A stretch of 64,000 nucleotides of DNA from Siphonodentalium dalli (taxonomy: Eukaryota; Mollusca; Scaphopoda; Gadilida; Siphonodentaliidae), in NCBI GenBank assembly GCA_032622095.1, contig CP136062.1, positions 38,316,918 through 38,380,917 of the forward strand, written 5' to 3'. The notes below the pieces were generated by a model that ran no database searches, was not told the DNA's origin, and saw nothing but the letters and a program-made list of their open reading frames with translations. This document shows, one piece after another, positions 34,352-46,489 of the stretch. The position numbers and the translations under genes are program-made. Numbering within the stretch: position 1 is the stretch's first letter; every line of letters begins with the position of its first letter.

Positions 34352-34420
34352 GCCAATGCATTCTCTTATATATGCGAGGCGACCTATGGTCGACTCGCAT
34401 ACATAAGATAATGCATTGGT
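34352..34420 (-). repeat. 69-bp hairpin family, copy 3
   Basis: Mirror partner of 63322-63390. Flanked on the right by ACAGGGTATAAAAAATCCCG and by a GACTGGATTTGATATGGCGG segment that is the inverse of 33350-33380, so copies 2 and 3 form an inverted pair about 0.9 kb apart. Confidence 0.85.
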
Positions 34421-34472
34421 ACAGGGTATAAAAAATCCCGACTTACGACTGGATTTGATATGGCGGGTCACA

Positions 34473-35270
34473 TTTATGTACAACAAATAGAGTCTATACA
34501 TCTATACATGTTTTGTGTTTGGCCATTAACGCCCCCCCCCCCCTGTGGCGATTCGATAGAGTAGTGATAACTTATGATTTCTCGACAAATGCATTTACAT
34601 AGATTGCATGTTTTCTCGTAGATTAGCGCGTTTCCAAGATAGATAACTCTTGAACAACCAACGAAGACAACACATTCGTCCTGTATAAACGGAATGGTCA
34701 CATATAGTATGACAGTGACTTTGGATGGCAGCAGAAACGCATGTTACAATTTACACGGTTGTGTGGCTAAACCTATAGCTATACTTATATTATAACTACG
34801 GCAAATAACCTGAAATATTTCGAGTCAAATTTGCCGGCGTGTACGGGGGGGGGGGGGGGGGGGGGGGTTAATGACTCCAAAATGACTCGTTCATATCTAC
34901 AATGTCAATGTTAACATCCATGACAATAGTATGCACATAAATTCATATACAGCTGGTCGGAAAAAAACTTCCGAAAACAGACAAACATTTTGACGTGGGG
35001 TGGGTGTGTCCCAACAAGGGTCGAAAGGAAAAAATCGGCATACGTGCCCGATTATTATTTCTGACCCCACCCCACTGGCGTGTAATCATAATTATAGCAT
35101 TATAATTTACTCACCTTAGCTTGTAGGTAGTCTGGTGACGGCGCGCCAAGAACTAAATAGAGAATACATATTTATTACACACCATACCCTGAATAGAGAA
35201 TATATATTTATTGGACACCATACCCTAAATAGAGAATACATATTTATTACAAACCATACCATAAATTGAG
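34473..35270. other. Left-arm non-coding with poly(G) tract
   Basis: Contains a C tract at about 34532-34542 and a G tract of over 20 at 34845-34868. The GTACACGCCGGCAAATTTGA region and the CATATTTATTA..ACACCATACCCT triplicate (35165-35265, about 45-bp units) follow. No gene. Confidence 0.55.
35160..35270. repeat. Minisatellite, about 45-46 bp, three copies
   Basis: AATAGAGAATA.ATATTTATT followed by (C/G)(A/G)ACACCATACC(C) repeats at about 35157, 35192 and 35228. Mirrored at 62440-62545. Confidence 0.65.
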
Positions 35271-36553
35271 ACCCCCCCCCAAGTAGTTTTAAAGTGATAC
35301 GAAACACTCGGTTATGGGTAATCAAATAGAAATGGAGCATAATCTTGCTCAAGATTAGTTATTATTTACAAATATTATATCAACATTGACCATATACACC
35401 GTCATTCTTATATATCAATTAAATGCAATGACTCCTGGTTGCGAAATATTTTCGTTTGTTTATCTCCGATAGTTGTGCCCCGAATTGAGATGTAAATACA
35501 CTTAAGAAATTGCTGTCGGTTCGACGGTTTCGGGCCGTCATAATAGACGGCCTCATGCCGTTTCATCAGTTTGACGGTCCCATACCGTTATTTTATGTGC
35601 CCATGAAAATTGTCTAAATTAAATATTTTCGTGATTCAAAGTCATTGCGTCAACATTCAATAGTATATTTATCGGCGACCATATTATATACGACAATGAC
35701 TCCATGCGTATGACTGAATCTTACTCTACTGTTATTTAATATGTATATACTATCGGCATTCACACTGTGTGAATCGGGTCGGTACGTAGATTGATGAGCA
35801 AGTAATTCACCGGGGTTAAGTTCCCGCTTTAGCACTACCGTAAGATCATTTTTTCGCCATTTTGTATTTGGCGTTGCATATTTAATCGCAAATTATTGTT
35901 TTTTTGGGAAACTGTTACCTTTTCCACTGTGGACAGTAACTGTTAAGACGGTCTGATTTCGGTTCCTTTGATAACCGGACAAATTTCAATTCTGCGAAAA
36001 TCTGCTTAATCATTGACAATTGCCACTAAATTAGAGCGCAGAGATTCATTCTGGCAATCGATTCATGGCACGATCGGGGTCTGACTTCATTCGACTCAGT
36101 GATGTTGAAATTGACAGTGTGTGACTTAGTATCAAAACACTCACATTTACTGACATAAGAGGATACGGGTACAATTAACACAAGATTCGATGTCAACCAA
36201 TAGTGACAATAATAACAACGACTCAACGAGCAGCTACAGTATTACTATTATAATGTTGACAATTATGTTGACAGTGTTCTGAATTTTCATTGAAACGTGT
36301 GGACATGAGACATTGTCATCATTCGCCATGTTAACGTCAAGTTATTACGACAATTTACTGGCAGTACATTATTGGTTGCATGTTCATCTTTGGCTGACAT
36401 TGATACTAAGTGGTTGTGATACCAAAATTTCATGGAAAATGTGCGACTACAGGAGAACATTGTCGCCAAGTCATTGCGCACAGTGATTATGGGATCTGCT
36501 GTTGTCTTGAATGTTCCAATCACATCTAGCCGTTATTGATATACAGTATAACC
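35271..36553. other. Left-arm non-coding DNA
   Basis: 35290-35500 is a dispersed repeat (see 32499-33340). 35515-35600 is rich in ACGGT/ACCGT-type inverted motifs (TCGACGGTTTCGGGCCGTCA). The remainder has no recognised feature. A 78-codon frame at 36287-36523 is present identically in the other arm, but conservation there reflects the duplication, not selection. Confidence 0.45.
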
Positions 36554-37050
36554 AGTCAAAAGAAGTGGTATATTAAGCGCGCTATTTTCGCGCCCAATAT
36601 CGAAATAATATAGCAAGTGGAAACGCTTATAAGCATGTCGATTGTGATATTACTGCAGTATTTTGCGCTTAATATCTCAATATTTTGCGCTTAATATTGC
36701 GACATCTTGAGCTCAAAATTGTGACATTTAAATCAAATTATTGTTTCTTCCATATTGTTTATTGTCTAAATAGAGACAATGTTTTAGATATGTATATAAT
36801 TATAGTTGCAAATGCTATATGGTATGTACACTATATGCACAATATATGCAAAGTATTTATCTAATATAAATATAACACTATCGGGTTTGTATAAAATTTA
36901 GCGCGCTTAGTATCGCAATATTTTGCGTTCAATATTGCAATAATAAGCGCGGCAGATTTGTGGCATTGTGCTATAATCACGCCTTTTTCTAAATTAAGCA
37001 CACTCAATATCGCAATAAAGGTGCGCCTAAAAATACCACTTCTTCTGACT
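36554..37050. repeat. MITE with AGTCA(A/G)AAGAAGTGGTAT ends
   Basis: 497 bp. Inverted ends read AGTCAAAAGAAGTGGTAT at the left and its near-complement at the right. The interior is rich in TATTAAGCGC, GCGCTTAATATTGCG and related palindromic words. It is exactly mirrored at 60648-61144. A TA target is possible (TATAACC / CGTACC flanks) but not secure. Confidence 0.75.
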
Positions 37051-37233
37051 CGTACCGTACTGCCATGATGTACGGATTCACCTGTTAAAACAAAAATTGT
37101 TTACAAGTGACTGGACAATTTCACGCCTTACAAGTTATCAAAAAGTATGCCATTAAGATATTTGACTTTTACATGTACATAAATTTGAGTTTTAACTGTG
37201 AAACATGTAGCTTTGTTCTTTTTATGGCTTAAA

Positions 37234-37595
37234 AGGGCATGCCAATTCATGTTTTAGAATGGTCGAAATTAGTATTTCTCATAACTGAATAGTTGATGGG
37301 TTGGCTCAACAGCTATTACTAGTATCGTTTTTTATTTACAGCCATATTTAAACAGTAGTTAGTGAAAGGCGAACACATTACGCGTGCGCAGCCTTTTCCG
37401 GATGACATTCTACGAGGCAGATAACAAGCTTTATCCTCTGCAAACTGCAAAGTTTCATAAGTATTGTCTATCACTTTATACATTGAGGATTTACATTTCA
37501 TCAAAAATATGATCGTAACATAAGAACTAAGATGTATTTTTCAGTTACGAATAATACTAGTTTCGACCATTCAAAAACATGAATCGTAATGCCTA
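37234..37595. repeat. MITE with GGGCATGCCAATTCATG ends
   Basis: Inverted ends of about 55 bp share TTCATGTTTTAGAATGGTCG and CTAGTATT/TTAGTATT. Mirrored at 60100-60462. A short interior frame is not supported as coding. Confidence 0.7.
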
Positions 37596-37669
37596 CCGGG
37601 AAATTATATTATCATCATGGGAACCTGGCTAATTCTATGGTAAATTAGCAAATTAAGAGTAAACAATTG

Positions 37670-37905
37670 GTGTTGACCCATGAAAAATACCATTGGTCTG
37701 ACCTTTATTAGTTACGGTCTTGATATTGATTAAACGGTGCGGAACCGTAAAAAATACAACGGTCTGACAGTTATTGGTTACGGTCTGCCCGTTACTTAAA
37801 CGGTTTTATACCGTGGAACATGCTACGGTCTGACCGTATGTTTAACGGTCAAATGTTGGCAGCGATGTTGCGCGGTCTCAGACCGTTGAAACGACGGTAT
37901 TTTTT
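37670..37905. repeat. ACGGTCTGACCGT motif cluster
   Basis: At least eight ACGGTCTGAC or AACGGT..ACCGT words at irregular spacing, ending in TTCTAACTGTG. Mirrored at about 59780-60000. A related cluster lies at 35515-35600. Confidence 0.65.
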
Positions 37906-38102
37906 CTAACTGTGTATTTACAATTGAACGTATTTGAGACGATGTTTTCCATGGAGTCGTGAGGTCGATTTGCTTGACATTTTCGGTGATGTTAGTAGAA
38001 TGACGCATTCCTCCAGTTGGCATAGCGCCTGAGTACTAACTTACAGTTGCATGCACCCGAACAAGTCCATAATATGTCTTTGAGTGATATATTATACATA
38101 GA

Positions 38103-38248
38103 GGATCTCCAACTCGTTATGTTGAGATATAAGATTTTATGAAACTAGTTGGATAAATTTGATTCACAACGATTCGTAGACGAGTTGTGAATCAAAATTA
38201 TCAAACGAGTTTCATGAAATCTTATCCAACATGACGAGTTGAAGATCA
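38103..38248. repeat. Palindromic MITE with ACTCGT motifs
   Basis: GATCTCCAACTCGTTATGTT..AAGATTTTATGAAACTAGTT is mirrored by AACGAGTTTCATGAAATCTT..AACATGACGAGTTGAAGATC. The two arms of about 65 bp meet near CGATTCGTAGACGAG. Mirror copy at 59445-59590. Confidence 0.8.
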
Positions 38249-38283
38249 TTCATATCAAATGAAAACAAACTAGATCATTATCC

Positions 38284-39642
38284 CCTTTTAAGGACATTGT
38301 TACCCCAATTTCCCAAAATTTTTATGGAGTCAAAATAAACGATTATGTTCACTTTTATTACAAAATCACAGTAACCAAACCCATTGATGTAGAATACCAC
38401 GATGGATTATGTTGGAAAGACTATATGTGAAATTTATAGAGGTTTTTAAAATCTATTTTTTCGAACCCAAATCCAACAAACACAAAGTCCATATCTAAGA
38501 AAATAATATGGGAATGTGTACTGAACACTGAAGAATGATGAACAATAAAAATATATTCATATTTACCAAACGATCTTTGACAAATTTACTCAGAACCACT
38601 TATTTACAAATGGTAGATTTACTTTCTCAGTAATGCTGTCCAGAAGGTGACGCTTGATGGGTGGATTACGGGTCACCTTGTGTCCAGTGTCGCTGGGATT
38701 GTTATCAGCATGTGTGGCCACTGGACTGTAAGGGATTATTCCATGATTGGTGACCTATTTAGTGGCTACAGGGTGGTGTGAAAAATTGAAGCTCAACCCT
38801 TTACCCAACAAACCGGCCAAAACCGGCCAAATAAAGCTTCAACAGCCTAAAATATCTTGGGTCTGTCTCAATAAAACCATACAAATATGGATATCATTGG
38901 AACCGGCTCATTGACCACATTGTGATGGTTATAGTTATGCCCTGTGCCAATGCATTCTCTTATATATGCGAGTCGACCATAGGTCGCCTCGCATATATAA
39001 GAGAATGCATTGGCCTAAAAAAATAATCTTTTTTTTTAACACTTTTTACCATTTTTTCTTACATTCTTTAACAATTTTATAATTTTTAATGTGTTAAGCC
39101 AATGCATTCTCTTATATATGCGAGGCGACCTATGGTCGACTCGCATATATAAGAGAATGCATTGGCACAGGGCCCTTCTGTTTGGGTAAAGGGTTAATAA
39201 GTTATATTATCAATTCACCACTGTCAATAATTAACCAACTGCTTCCAGCTCCCCAGTCAGCCAAGTTTGGGAAGTGAATCTATCATTTGTAAACAGCTGG
39301 TTTTAATTAAGTTTGTCAAAGAACACTTGGTAAATATGAATATAACTTTATTGTTCATCGTTCTTCACAGTATTTAGTACACATTTCCATATTTTTTTCT
39401 TAGAAATTGATTTTGTGTTTCTTGGATTTGGGCACAAAAAAATATTTTTTAAAACCTCTATAAAGTTCACATTTTGTATATCTGAGATAATTCATCATGA
39501 CTTAAACTGTTAAAATGGTGCATCTATGGGTTTGGTTGCTGTGATACTAATAACATTGAACAGAATCCTTTATTTTCACTCCTTCAAATTTGGGTTGAAA
39601 ATGGGTTAGCAAAGCCCTTGACAATTCAAAACCTTTAAAAGG
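38284..39642. mobile_element. Foldback element with about 350-bp diverged inverted ends
   Basis: 38284-38640 and 39280-39642 are inverted relatives. Shared marks are CCTTTTAA(A)GG, ATGGAGTCAAAATAAA, CCAAACCCAT, TTTATAGAGGTTTTTAAAA, CCAACAAACACAAAGTC and AATGATGAACAATAAA. A TTAA-type MITE (38797-39193) sits in the middle. Mirrored at about 58050-59408, with a one-ended relative at 54375-54650. No transposase seen. Confidence 0.75.
38797..39193. mobile_element. piggyBac-like MITE with two internal hairpins
   Basis: CCCTTTACCCAACA at the left and its complement GGGTAAAGGG at the right are flanked by TCAA (38793-38796) and TTAA (39194-39197). It contains hairpins 38946-39014 and 39098-39166 in opposite orientation, bounded by CCCTGTG and CACAGGG. 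CCC-initial ends with TTAA targets are typical of piggyBac. There is no transposase. Mirror: 58502-58895. Confidence 0.8.
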
Positions 39643-39786
39643 AGCTAAAAATGTATGCATGCTCGGCGATGTTCCCCTTTTTTGTACCTATGTTCATTCT
39701 AACGCCCCCCCCAAGTTGATAAACATGATCACGACAGGAGGATTTTCTGAAAAATTTATAATAAAAAAATGATAAAACATTCTTAG

Positions 39787-39855
39787 GCCAATTCATTATC
39801 TTATATATGCGAGGCGACCTATGGTCGACTCGCATATATAAGAGAATGCATTGGC
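39787..39855 (-). repeat. 69-bp hairpin family, copy 6
   Basis: Two arm mismatches (AATTCATTATC for AATGCATTCTC). Mirror partner of 57832-57900. It is followed by ACAGGGTAGAAATTGG and is not inside a TTAA MITE, so it stands alone. Confidence 0.85.
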
Positions 39856-40346
39856 ACAGGGTAGAAATTGGCGTACTGCTAACCTTTGCCCTTTCTTAGA
39901 CCCCAGACCCATCTCATGGTACTTACTGCCCATACAAAACTCCCAGATTTATCACTTCATTACTATCTACTGTTTTTGTGTTCTTTAAATCTGTCGAACA
40001 TTTCGCCATTATCATTTGAATATAAAAAAATATGAAATTAACAACTTAACATGGCGAAACGTGAAATTTCGTAAAATTCAAATTTTTCTTATAGGAATCA
40101 CTGAACTAAATGGTTTCCCATAGGCGACAGTGTTAACGTTTTGGACAAATTCAATGAATTGAAGCCTACAGGTCACTCCAATCATGTTTACCCAGCTAGA
40201 TTGATACCAGTTGATCACGAAAATGCAAGAAAAAGCATATGTAATGTGTTTACTTTCGTGGAGGCTTATTCTGCGTCATTTCTGAGAATCATTTTATACC
40301 CCCCCCCCCCCTACAGCGAGAGCGTGATGTTCCACAGAGATATTAA

Positions 40347-40805
40347 CCCTTTACCCAACAGAACGGCCATGTGCCAGTGCATTCTCTTATATATGCGAGT
40401 CGACCATAGGTCGCCTCGCATATATAAGAGAATGCATTGGCTTAACACATATTAAAAATGATAAAATTGTCAAAGAATGTAGAAAAATATTAGAAAAATT
40501 GTTAAAAAATGTAAGAACAAATTATAAAATTGTTAAAGAATGTAAGAAAAAATGGTAAAAAGTGTTAAAAAAAAGAATTTTTTAGGCCAATGCATTCTCT
40601 TATATATGCGAGTCGACATATGGTCGACTCGCGCATATATAAGAGAATGCATTGGCACAGGGCATAACTGTAACCATCACAATGTGGTCAATGAACCGGT
40701 TCCAATGATATCCATATTTGTATGGTTCTATTGAGACAGACCCAAGATATTTTAGGTTGTTGAAGCATTATTTGGGCGTTTTTGGCAGTTTTGTTGGGTA
40801 AAGGG
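40347..40805. mobile_element. piggyBac-like MITE, second copy
   Basis: CCCTTTACCCAACAGAACGG to its complement, flanked by TTAA on both sides (40343-40346 and 40806-40809). It holds hairpins 40373-40441 and 40586-40656. The latter has the fully palindromic centre GTCGACATATGGTCGAC. Mirror: 56905-57348. A C tract lies just upstream at 40301-40312. Confidence 0.85.
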
Positions 40806-40809
40806 TTAA

Positions 40810-41898
40810 GGGGAGATGCACGTTTTGCATAAATCCAGCCAAAATGGCAGAGATTTTCAATAAAGAATTTCTCTGGATCTGGCAAAACACCTTGATTTTA
40901 TCAGATCACCGTCTTCAGTGTATGTAGAATTTCATAAATTATTAAGAGACAGCAATGGATTTTAACATAGATGTGAGAGGCTGACAATACCTTTCTTTTT
41001 ATATTAAGAGGGAGGTCAAGTGAACAATTTTGAATGGGGATTTCCATGAAAATATGCGGAGCAAAAGTTACAGAGTTGCACATACGTTTGAGTGTGACTT
41101 GATATGGTATTGGAAACAGGTATTTATCTGGCGGGTCCGCTTGGTAAATTATAAAATTTTGCAATAAATATATATTTGAGATTTTTTTTCTGGAATTACA
41201 TCACTTGACCTACATTGGAAAAATCATTATAAAATTCAAAAATAAATACACCAACATTATCACACTGGAGATCCGTGAACTCGATCTACGGTTACGCAAA
41301 CTAAGTACAACGGTCATTTTTTATTTTCACGTCGAAGCTACTGCACAAAATGAGTATGAAACAAAAACAATTATATTATCCATATCAGATTAAATAAAAC
41401 AGGTGTGAGTATGAACCATCAATGGGAAGAAGTAATCCATTGCCGAAACAATGTATTAATCGTGTCACAAAAGAAATTTATTTACCTTATTTCTTGAATA
41501 ATTTCCAAATTTACGATTTCAATCGTTAGGTGAGACCCTGTCGGCTGTTCTCTGAATGTATGTTACTTGTCTCCAAATAGGCTAGCATCTCAGCATACTT
41601 ATATGTTGATGTTAGATGTTATAACAAGATGAAAGGCCTGTATACGGTATGCATTTTGAAATCCAGTATTATTTCTGCAAGAACTTGTACACCGAATTTC
41701 GAACAACACGCACTTAGGTTAAGCAAACATGTTTAATAACACGCACACCGGTTTTCAATATTAGAAAGGCGCATTGGTTTAAACAAAAGAGTCAGCACTG
41801 GGCATTTCACATAACTGCATAAAAAGACGTCCGTTAATATTAGTGGACACCTTTACTAAACAATCCATATAAAAGCACAATCGTAATACCATGTTACT
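40810..41898. other. Innermost part of the left arm, non-coding
   Basis: No gene recognised. It is colinear with 55731-56900, except that the right arm carries about 90 extra bases (about 55765-55850) after GTGCTTTTATATGG. Confidence 0.55.
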
Positions 41899-41942
41899 CC
41901 AATGCGGGGCGGGGCTAAATCGAGATTATCCGTAATAGTTAG

Positions 41943-42021
41943 AGCACGCGAATAGTTCTTTACCAGATTAAATCGAGTCGAAGACAATAGATTTATTCTG
42001 GTAAAGAACTATTCGCGTGCT
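41943..42021. repeat. Hairpin next to the left inner breakpoint
   Basis: AGCACGCGAATAGTTCTTTA..GATTAAATC is mirrored by GATTTATTC..TAAAGAACTATTCGCGTGCT with a 15-nt centre and one mismatch per arm. It lies 45 bp inside the spacer from the arm boundary. Confidence 0.85.
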
Positions 42022-42858
42022 GTGACCGACTTAGAGCACAATTGATCCCACATCAAATGAAAATGTGCCATTGAACGTGTTTGACCACGACGCACAATCC
42101 GTGCGATGGCCGCGATTGGACACAATAGCCGGTTAGTTAGCCCAACAACGTGATTATAATGTTCCTATCGCCGTTGAATGTGAATCGATATGTCCGAGAC
42201 AACGCGGACTGTTCCCTCTTTAAAGCGCCCATTGTTAGGCACACGCACCTCACAACAGACAAATCGCACTGGTGCTTCGAAGCAGCTTCAATTGCCAGAG
42301 GCCACAGGGGCACGAACAGCGCTCTGCTTTCCCCCACCACACTGCCACAAGAAAACCATAGTCAGAAATGGTAACGCCCTCAAGATCATATTATTAGCCA
42401 TAAATATAAATTATAATATAAAATATATTGGTTACCTGAATGCACCGCCTCATAATTCCGTTAAAACAACTAATCCTTCAAATTATTACAAAAAACTACG
42501 GCTTATTACTGCAGGTTTCTCAATCAACAAACCAGAAAGCTTCTAAATGCGGATCAAAAATTGTGTTCCCGCCATAAAATCTTCAAGTGTGTATGGCCCA
42601 GCCATTATTCCTACCTAAGCATCGAACGCAATTAACGCGGCCATAATAGTTACATACTGCAACTATAAGACATCCAGCGAATACACACCCCACGAAAACC
42701 CGAAATGTGTTGTCCTGCGAGATATTCCATCGCCATAGCTCAATTTGACACGGCCAGGTTAGCCTTCCTACAATATCCTAAAACAATAAAGCTTCTCAAA
42801 TCATCGGCATAGTCAATATAGAACTTTCACGAACTTGGACATCGACAATTTATAATCG
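42022..42858. other. Spacer DNA upstream of LINE remnant
   Basis: No intact gene. About 42590-42858 may be decayed RT sequence leading into the LINE remnant, but stops and shifts prevent a call. Confidence 0.4.
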
Positions 42859-43400
42859 CTCTACATAAGCATGGTGAGACCTATCATCGAACACTGTAAC
42901 TCTGCATGGAGCCCACATCACAAATATCAAACCATTGTGTTAGAGAAATACAAAGAAAAGCAACGAAACTAGTTCGTCAAATAAAAACTCTATGCTACCG
43001 AGACCGAATGATAAGACTCAATATGATGTTTTTAAAATATCGAAGATTTAGCGAGGATCTAATCGAGGTATATACACTGGTGAATGGTCATTACAATATC
43101 AATGTCTGTGACCTTTTAGAAAGACATTCATTAGGAAGAACAAGAGGACATAATAACAAGCTACAGATGCCAATTGTTAACAAGGCCATAGGAAAATATA
43201 TCTTCACACAGAGGGTGGTATATAGCTGGAACTCTCTGCCAGACTCCGCTGTTGATGCCCAAACACGCGACCAATTCAAAATATACATGGACTCATTCTT
43301 ACAAGAATTAGTTAGTAATATGTTCAAGTTACGCACATGTAAATATCGAATGACGATACATATATTTGTAAACAAACATTGCATATTATGTTATTGGACG
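42859..43400 (+). pseudogene. LINE reverse-transcriptase 3' remnant (CR1/jockey-like)
   Basis: CTC TAC ATA AGC ATG at 42859 opens the frame LYISMVRPIIEHCNSAWSPH, the end of a non-LTR reverse transcriptase thumb region. Near 42945 a one-base deletion shifts the frame to IQRKATKLVRQI. The shifted frame then continues with YRRFSEDLIEVYTLVNG, RTRGHN and QRVVYSWNSLPDSAVDA, all hallmarks of the conserved C-terminus of CR1/jockey-type LINE ORF2. An in-frame stop lies at 42853. Endonuclease and catalytic RT domains are absent, so this is a 5'-truncated, frameshifted, dead copy, as is usual for LINEs. Confidence 0.85.
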
Positions 43401-43426
43401 AAAAGTCGCAAGACTTGTTCCGTATT

Positions 43427-43486
43427 ATGATGATGATGACGATGATGATGATGACGATGATGATGATGATGACGATGACGATGATA
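43427..43486. repeat. (GATGAT/GACGAT)n microsatellite
   Basis: About 19 GAT/GAC triplets immediately follow the LINE remnant's stop, so it may be the element's 3' tail. Confidence 0.9.
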
Positions 43487-43529
43487 TGATTTATAGAACA
43501 AACCACTATTATGATGACCGTGTCGTTAT

Positions 43530-43930
43530 TTGTTTAAAATACGTATCAATTGACATATACGCACCTGTTCCCTAATTAAAATCAACATATTTCGACCATT
43601 TTAGGAGAACTCCGCGAATTCGGGGAACTCCGCAAATAGGGACCTACTGCAAATTGTCACTCTGATCAGCACCAATTAACGAACCGTGGCGGACTCAGCT
43701 GTATCCGATTAACCTCTTTAACATACGTATAAATTGAGATATACGTACCGTTCCCTCATTAAAATCAACATATTTCGACCATTTTAGGAATCTCCGCGAA
43801 TTTGGGGACTTTCGCAAACACCTCCGCAAATAGGGGACCTACTGCAAACTGTCACGGCGATCAGCACCTAATTAACGAACCGGTGGCTGACTCGGCTGTC
43901 TCACACTACACTCAGACAACACGTATCAAT
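43530..43930. repeat. Tandem duplication, about 195-bp unit
   Basis: TATCAATTGACATATACG(C)A, ATCAACATATTTCGACCATT, CTCCGC(G/A)AATT, GGGACCTACTGCAAA and TCAGCACC.AATTAACGAAC recur at about 43530-43715 and 43726-43910. A third start lies at 43921. Confidence 0.8.
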
Positions 43931-45099
43931 TGACATACGCATTTTACAAATTATATTTTTCATTACTTCTATTTGTAATTGGCATAGCTTATCATAAACC
44001 AAAATCAACGACAATAAATCAACGAAATTGAAATTCCATCTACAGCTTTTACCGGGCTCGGGATCGCAGTACAACTTTAATGCGTCCAAAAATAACAGGA
44101 AAAACCCATTATCTATTTATAAAATGCCCAGCGGACCACAGCTTTCTAAAATTTGTAGAACAGTATACACCGGTGGAGTTAATTATACGCCGTTACTACT
44201 TGCGCACCTCTGATATACTAATCAGGCACATTTATAGGGACGGTGTATAAGGGAAGAGCGGTGGGGGTGCATGTCATCTGGTATAATAATTGAAGCTGCA
44301 TTGAAACGACCGCGCGATTTGTTTGTTATGAGGGGCGCGTGTCGAACAATGGGATATCACTGAAGTTTGCCAGCCTTGGGAATTAGGGTGATTTACCAAA
44401 CATACAATATATATACACCAACAGGGCGAACGGAAGGCGGTGGCATTAGTAACACATACATTGGTTGAATTATTTATTAACTACCATAGAATAATTACAT
44501 TTATATGATTATTCCACAAAACTAATCCAGTACCGAAAATATTCACAGGTACTCAGGACCACTAATCCAACGATGAAACTAAACGAATTAACATTTACTT
44601 TTAGAACCACTAAATAGTGATATATCCAATAATCCAACATAATAACCACTTCACTATATAGCGCTCCACATATCCGATATAACTAAAAACAGAACTTGTA
44701 TCTGGATAATCTGGAGGAACCAATGGACTATTAGTAGTAATTTCGAAAAGTGTGCGTGTAAATGCGACACGTTTGTCACATAATAATGATTTGCAGCCGT
44801 ACCTTTGGTAAAAAGCAAGTTGGTTGTTGGTTTCATGTCCAAATTCCTTATTATCATGCTGGCAGACAGACTTCTTCGGAATTCATGATCCACTTATACA
44901 ATGTATATAATATAATAGTAAGACACAATCATGCGACTGTCACATTTGACTATCGAAACACATCTGCGAGTGTAGACTGGTCGATGAACGGTTTGACCCT
45001 GTTTGACCTAGAACAAGTTAGTTTGTATACCATATTGAAGAGGAATATATCCTCTATAACATATCCAAATTCCGCTAACATTCGCTTTGAGCATTTTTT
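43931..45099. other. Spacer DNA, no gene supported
   Basis: Only short frames without domains. Nothing repeated was recognised. Confidence 0.4.
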
Positions 45100-45960
45100 T
45101 GTAATTCAAGATGGCGTCCAAGATGGCTGCCATTTCCGTTAAATTAGTTTGATGCAATCTTCCCATATATATACACATGTATACATTTTTGTAAAGCTAA
45201 GATATAACGCCACTTTTCTGTACCACAATTAGAACTCCTCGTTAAAGATGGCAGCCAAAATGGCGGCCGGAAGTGATTTGTTACCCTTTTTACTAGTATC
45301 TTTAAGATAAGTTTCTGCTGTTTGGAACTGTGACTTAATTTTTGAATTATGCATGTTAACTGACCTTTGAAGAAATGAAAGATGCCAATCATGGGGCACC
45401 AACCCAATCCGATCACTCAAAAATTCGATTTTACAGAACGCGGTATAACATATCACAAAATATCACCATTGGGATTCTAGTTATATTTCATCAAGAAATT
45501 GGAAGAACTGCGTCAACGTTAGTGATGCTTTGTATTTTTTATTGGTCTTCTACCTCAATTGTACCAAAATTGTCGCTTTGGCTCAAAATGGCGACCAATA
45601 TATTAAAAATGGCAAATATTGCCACAGCGTACCGTGCAACTGCTTACAAGTTGTGGTTGATTGACTATTCTGTCTTGTATATATTGAATACTAACATTTC
45701 TGATGCATATTGGATTATTGTTTAATTGTTACTATCTTAACCACTGAAATAGCCAGAATTAATCGAACATTTATCTCACAAACTTGACATCAAAATCGGC
45801 AAAAAATCACTGTTAAGGTTTGAACCATTTCTAAAAAGTAAAATGGAACTATCTGTGGTATCAAATGTATTTATTGTTTTTGATATGTGCTAACTGTGTT
45901 ATACTGAGGTGATTTACACAATTTTGCTCAAGATGGCTTGCAAAATGGCAACCAAATTTG
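45100..45960. repeat. AAGATGGC-type dispersed repeats
   Basis: AAGATGGCGTCCAAGATGGC (45109), AAGATGGCAGCCAAAATGGC (45246), AAAATGGCGACCAAT (45586) and AAGATGGCTTGCAAAATGGC (45932). The 45418-45690 section is colinear with 2420-2560. Confidence 0.6.
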
Positions 45961-46039
45961 GTAAAATGTTGACTTGTCACATTTATTCCGAACATTATTC
46001 TCTGCTGTTCCGAAAAGGCAGCTTATTGTGACTCACTTG

Positions 46040-46390
46040 GTTATTAAACATGTTACTTTGTCAACTAAATGTTCTATTCGTGTTAACCCAGTACCTTAAG
46101 AGGCATGGACAGTTCGTTCTAAGGGATGCAGTGGATTTTGCCGAAAACTTTCTTGGGATTCTGTCCATGTTTGTTTTAATGACATATTATGGACTTATTC
46201 GGGTGCATGAAACTGAAAAGTCAGTATACAGGCGCTGGTGGAATGTAGCATTCTAATAACATCATCGAAAATCGAGAGTCGCTACATTTAATTAATATAT
46301 AAGAATGGTGGTGTGTCATGTCAATTTAGATACAATATTCGTAAAATATAACTACTTTTAGCATGAGTATTTCACATCACTTTAACTGAA
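46040..46390. repeat. Dispersed repeat, relative of arm and 30-32 kb copies
   Basis: GACATATTATGGACTTATTC, GGCGCTGGTGGAATG.AGCATTCTAATAA, CATTTAATTAATATATAAGA and TTTCACATCACTTTAA match, in order, 59615-59710, 62270-62400 and the reverse complements in the left arm. Confidence 0.65.
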
Positions 46391-46489
46391 ATGGGCAGAA
46401 GGTTGAAACATAACTGAGAGGGATCGTAGTATGTGGCTACTCTGGCCCATTAGAATCGACATTGATCAACTTAATACCTTGTGTATGTC

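Larger units (their letters stand above)
33741..41898 (+). repeat. Left arm of a giant inverted duplication (at least 8.16 kb)
   Basis: The whole segment matches the reverse complement of 55731-64000 in order. Position 33741 corresponds to 64000, the window end, so the true outer limit is unknown. The inner limit is at TTACT/AGTAA (41898 and 55731). Divergence is a few percent: an 87-codon frame here and its mirror differ at about four residues plus small indels. No gene is recognised inside. Open frames are mirrored simply because the DNA is. Confidence 0.95.

Noticed and set aside
36287-36523. 78-codon frame identical in both arms (also 61175-61411)
   Set aside because: Identity is explained by the inverted duplication. 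No domain or splice context.
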